Assembly (NCBI GenBank): GCA_964496595.1
Contig: CAZCAI010000110.1
Span: forward strand, 1-17,093
Source of the DNA: JAAAOZ01 sp964496595
GTDB taxonomy: Bacteria; Chloroflexota; Anaerolineae; B4-G1; SLSP01
Direction of reading: 5' to 3'
DNA length: 17,093 bases
The position numbers and the translations under genes are program-made. Every line of letters begins with the position of its first letter. The first letter of the stretch is position 1. Below the pieces are notes generated by a model, which was not told the origin of the DNA, did not search any database, and was given only the letters and a program-made list of their open reading frames with translations. Positions 14,319 through 17,093 of this stretch are shown here, one piece after another.

Positions 14319-15443
14319 ATGCGAATTCAACGAGTTGACACGAACCATCGCCAGGACGTCGACGAGTTTGTGCAATTGCCGTTCCGGTTGTACGAAGGTT
14401 CCGAGCAGTGGGTTCCGCCGCTGGTCTTCACGGTGAAGCAGGCGCTGGATCGCGATAAGCACCCTTTCTATCGCCACTCTGACGCCGCCTTCTTCCTGGC
14501 GTGGGATCGCGGCGAGGTGGTGGGGCGCATCGCGGTGTTGGACAATCGCCACTACAACGAATATCACAACAGCAAGGCGGCCTTCTTCCACTACTTCGAC
14601 GTCATCGACGACCTTGAGGCAGCGCAGGCGCTCTTCGGCGCGGCGGATGCGTGGGCCAAGCAGCGCGACTTGGATACGCTCGTCGGGCCGAAGGGCTTTC
14701 TCCGCTCCGAGGGCATGGGTATCCTGGTGGCGGGATTCGAGCATCGGGCCGTCTTTGGCATCCCTTACAACGCGCCGTATTACGTCCGCCTGGTCGAGGC
14801 GGCGGGTTTCGAGAAGGAAGTGGATTATATTTCCGGCTACATCGAGGGGGATTATGAACTGCCGGAGCGTGTCCTTCAGATCGCCGAGCGCGTGAAAGAG
14901 CGACGCGGCTACTGGAGTAAGAGTTTCGCGTCTAAGCGCGAGCTGCGAGCGTGGATCCCGCGCGTGCAGCGCATCAACAACGAGGCCTTCACCGATGTCT
15001 GGGGCTACTATCCGTTAGATGATGCGGAGACGGAGATGATCGGCGATCAGTTGCTCACCATCGCCGATCCGCGCTTGATCCGGCTGGTGATGAAGGGCGA
15101 TGAGGTCGCCGGATTTGCCTTTGTCTTCCCCGACGTCTCGGAGGCATTGCAGGCGATCAACGGGCGCTTGTGGCCCTTCGGCTGGATTCGGCTGTTGTGG
15201 GCGCATCGATTCACAAAGCACTTGAGCGCCAATGGCCTGGGCCTGCTGCCGAAATATCAGGGCGTGGGCAGCAACGCGGTGCTCTATGCCTCCTTGTTTC
15301 AGATTCTGGAGGAGCGAGAGGTCGAATTTGCGGATGTGGCACAAATTGCGGAGACCAATCTCAAGAGCATGGGCGATATGACCGCGTTGGGCATCGAATG
15401 GTACAAGCGCCATCGCATCTACCGGCGCGCCATCTCTGACTAA
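14319..15443 (+). CDS. GNAT-like N-acyltransferase family protein (YghO-like)
   Basis: The 374-residue protein resembles large uncharacterised acyltransferase-fold proteins such as E. coli YghO. It opens with a FVQLPFRLYEGSEQWVPPL segment and has HSDAAFFLAWDRGEVVGRIAVL, a typical GNAT beta-strand pair. GPKGFLRSEGMGILVAGFE and NAPYYVRLVEAAGFEKEVDYISGY follow. A second acyltransferase-like half covers about 230-374, with a pyrophosphate-loop-like GLLPKYQGVGSNAVLY and AQIAETNLKSMGDMTALG near the C-terminus. The two halves suggest a tandem GNAT fold. Acyl donor and acceptor are unknown. AGGGAG (14309-14314) lies 4 bases before the ATG. Its stop codon overlaps the start of the sulfotransferase gene in TAATG. 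Confidence 0.8.
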   Translation: MRIQRVDTNHRQDVDEFVQLPFRLYEGSEQWVPPLVFTVKQALDRDKHPFYRHSDAAFFLAWDRGEVVGRIAVLDNRHYNEYHNSKAAFFHYFDVIDDLEAAQALFGAADAWAKQRDLDTLVGPKGFLRSEGMGILVAGFEHRAVFGIPYNAPYYVRLVEAAGFEKEVDYISGYIEGDYELPERVLQIAERVKERRGYWSKSFASKRELRAWIPRVQRINNEAFTDVWGYYPLDDAETEMIGDQLLTIADPRLIRLVMKGDEVAGFAFVFPDVSEALQAINGRLWPFGWIRLLWAHRFTKHLSANGLGLLPKYQGVGSNAVLYASLFQILEEREVEFADVAQIAETNLKSMGDMTALGIEWYKRHRIYRRAISD

Positions 15444-16585
15444 TGCGCTGGGAAGAGACGAGTTATTTTAGAAAAAAGGGCCTCTGGCGGTTCGATCAGC
15501 AATTTTTGGCCGGTGGCTCATTTAGAAATTGGCTCCATCTGTTTCGCGCCTACGGCGGGATCGATGCGCGGTACATCGCGCGCGCTCTCTACATCACGGC
15601 CATCACGCTGGCGAGCACACCCTTCCGCGCCTACGAGGATGCGCGGTTCGGCGCGCAGATCGCGGCGACGGAGATTCGGCAGCCGCCGATCTTCATCGTG
15701 GGCCATTGGCGCAGCGGGACGACCTACGTGCATCAGTTGATGGCGCAGAATCCGGCGTTCGCCATCGTCAACTTCGTCAAGACGATGATCCCGGAGTTGT
15801 TCCTCAGCGGGTGGATCTTTCGGAGGATTTTAGAGGGCAGCCTGCCGGAGACTCGCCCGATGGACAACGTCCGGCTGAGCCTGGATTTCGTCGAGGAGGA
15901 GGAGTACGCGCTCGGCAATTTGGACGCGTATTCTTTCTACCACGCCCTCTCGTTCCCCCGACGGATGCGCGAGATTTTCGACCGCGCTGTGCTCTTCGAG
16001 GGCGTTGATGACAAGGAGATCGCGCACTGGCAGCAGCGGTATCTCTACTACCTGAAGAAGATCACCTTCGCCTCGCAGGGTCGGCGCTTGCTGCTCAAAA
16101 ATCCCGCCAACACCGGACGGATCAGCGCTCTGTTGGATCTCTTCCCGGAGGCGAAATTCGTCCACGTCCGCCGCAACCCCTACGTGGTTTACTGCTCCAC
16201 GCTGCACTGGCTGGATAAGGAGATGGCCCCGACGGCGCTGCAAGACGTGGATCGGCGCGACATTCGCGAGCATGTGTTGATCAACTATGAGAAGTTGACG
16301 AAGCAATACCTGCGCGAAAGGGCGTTGATCCCGGCGGGCAATCTGGTGGAGGTCAAATACGAGGAGGCGGAGGCCGATCCCTGGGGCGAGATCGCGCGCA
16401 TCTACGCCGCTTTTGATCTGCCCTTCGATGAGCAGGCCCGCGCAGGCATCGCGCGATATCTGGCTTCCATCGAGGATTACCAGAAGAATGTCTATCAGAT
16501 GGATGCGGCAACCATCGAAGAGATCACAGATCGATGGGGATTCGCCGCCCGCCTGTGGGGGTACGCCCCGCCGCCAGCGCGGTGA
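15443..16585 (+). CDS. sulfotransferase family protein (PAPS-dependent)
   Basis: The 380-residue protein carries the two cofactor signatures of sulfotransferases: the 5'-phosphosulfate loop PPIFIVGHWRSGTTYVHQL (81-99) and the 3'-phosphate region KFVHVRRNPYVVYCST (238-253), with the conserved Arg and Ser. LLLKNPANTGRI (216-227) lies between them, as in the broad bacterial sulfotransferase group that acts on lipids, sugars or small molecules. The target is not evident. No transmembrane segment or signal peptide stands out. The ATG shares its first base with the stop of the previous gene and has no clear ribosome binding site of its own, so translation is probably coupled. A role with the DegV and acyltransferase genes, for example in modifying a lipid, is speculative. 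Confidence 0.9.
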   Translation: MRWEETSYFRKKGLWRFDQQFLAGGSFRNWLHLFRAYGGIDARYIARALYITAITLASTPFRAYEDARFGAQIAATEIRQPPIFIVGHWRSGTTYVHQLMAQNPAFAIVNFVKTMIPELFLSGWIFRRILEGSLPETRPMDNVRLSLDFVEEEEYALGNLDAYSFYHALSFPRRMREIFDRAVLFEGVDDKEIAHWQQRYLYYLKKITFASQGRRLLLKNPANTGRISALLDLFPEAKFVHVRRNPYVVYCSTLHWLDKEMAPTALQDVDRRDIREHVLINYEKLTKQYLRERALIPAGNLVEVKYEEAEADPWGEIARIYAAFDLPFDEQARAGIARYLASIEDYQKNVYQMDAATIEEITDRWGFAARLWGYAPPPAR

Positions 16586-16615
16586 GATTCATTTATGTCT
16601 CAGTTGGGGTCGGCG

Positions 16616-17059
16616 TCAGTCCAGCGTCACGTGCTTGAGCGGTCCGGTGGTCCACAGCAGCAACCACGTCAGCGCCATGGGGATGCCGATGTAGAGGAAA
16701 GATGCGCCGCTGCCCAGCGCGATCTCGCGTGAGGTCTCGGCCTCGACGATGCCGGCCACCAGCCCGCCGATGATAAAGCCGGTCAAGCCGGCGACAAAGA
16801 CGCGCGCGATCATCCTGAAGGGCCGAAGTTGCTGGAGCAAGGAGTGCATCGTAGGCGTCGGGGTGGCAGTTGTTTTCGCTGGTTTGGGTGCCGCCTGCGT
16901 CTCGGGAGGGGCTTCTTCCGGCGCTGTCTCAATCGCTGCTTGGGGTTTGGCCTCGCGCTGCTGAATGATAGCTAAGATTTGATGGCGCTTGTGCCAGGCG
17001 TTGAAGATCACCTCGATCACGATACCGCTGATAACGGCTTCTAAAATCGCGAGTAACAT
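16616..17059 (-). CDS. small membrane protein of unknown function, three hydrophobic segments
   Basis: I do not recognise a family. The 147-residue protein has a hydrophobic N-terminal segment (about 2-20), a Pro/Ala/Thr-rich linker (about 37-71), and two further hydrophobic segments (about 86-106 and 121-138). The linker is low-complexity and probably exposed and flexible. A strong GAGGAGG (17066-17072) lies 6 bases before the ATG, which supports it as a real gene. It is convergent with the sulfotransferase gene, with 30 bases between the two stops and no obvious terminator. Neighbours to the right lie outside the window, so there is no context for its role. Confidence 0.75.
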   Translation of the reverse strand: MLLAILEAVISGIVIEVIFNAWHKRHQILAIIQQREAKPQAAIETAPEEAPPETQAAPKPAKTTATPTPTMHSLLQQLRPFRMIARVFVAGLTGFIIGGLVAGIVEAETSREIALGSGASFLYIGIPMALTWLLLWTTGPLKHVTLD

Positions 17060-17093
17060 CGTTTGCCTCCTCGTTGTTCTGATCCCCTGGATG

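Overview
The window looks like a stretch of bacterial chromosome, GC-rich in the genes and AT-rich between them. There are no phage, insertion-sequence, CRISPR or plasmid genes, and no rRNA or tRNA that I can recognise. The mix of genes (DUF255 thioredoxin-like protein, AIM24/TIGR00266 protein, a FAD/[2Fe-2S] fusion of a molybdenum hydroxylase, DegV, a split Zn-type homocysteine methyltransferase) would fit Chloroflexota or a similar environmental lineage. That assignment is inference from gene content only and is not firm.

Layout. Left edge (1-274): no gene, but a candidate intrinsic terminator near 175-204. Minus-strand pair: a DUF255/YyaL-type protein (275-2284) preceded by a HigA-type antitoxin regulator with no HigB toxin (2328-2657). 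A divergent region (2658-2879) then leads to a DPM1/GtrB-like membrane glycosyltransferase (2880-3824), with a candidate promoter and a strong hairpin at the predicted RNA 5' end.

The centre (3929-10810) is the most interesting part. It holds a FAD + [2Fe-2S] fusion subunit of a xanthine-dehydrogenase-family hydroxylase, a 575-residue protein whose C-terminal part carries nucleoside-phosphorylase-like motifs, the molybdopterin-binding large subunit, and a D-2-hydroxyacid dehydrogenase whose start overlaps the large-subunit stop by 4 bases. The phosphorylase-like gene separates the two hydroxylase subunits. It is bordered on both sides by arrays of a degenerate 7-base repeat (consensus GAATTGC) not seen as arrays elsewhere in the window. 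The cassette suggests release and oxidation of a purine-like or other N-heterocyclic base, but the active-site residues argue against a textbook xanthine dehydrogenase.

The right side (10963-16585, all plus strand) holds a homocysteine S-methyltransferase with a structured leader, a Nudix hydrolase whose stop codon lies inside the -10 box of the next gene's promoter, an AIM24 protein, a 346-base spacer with two inverted-repeat structures, and an apparent DegV / GNAT-like / sulfotransferase operon. A small three-segment membrane protein (16616-17059) is convergent at the right edge.
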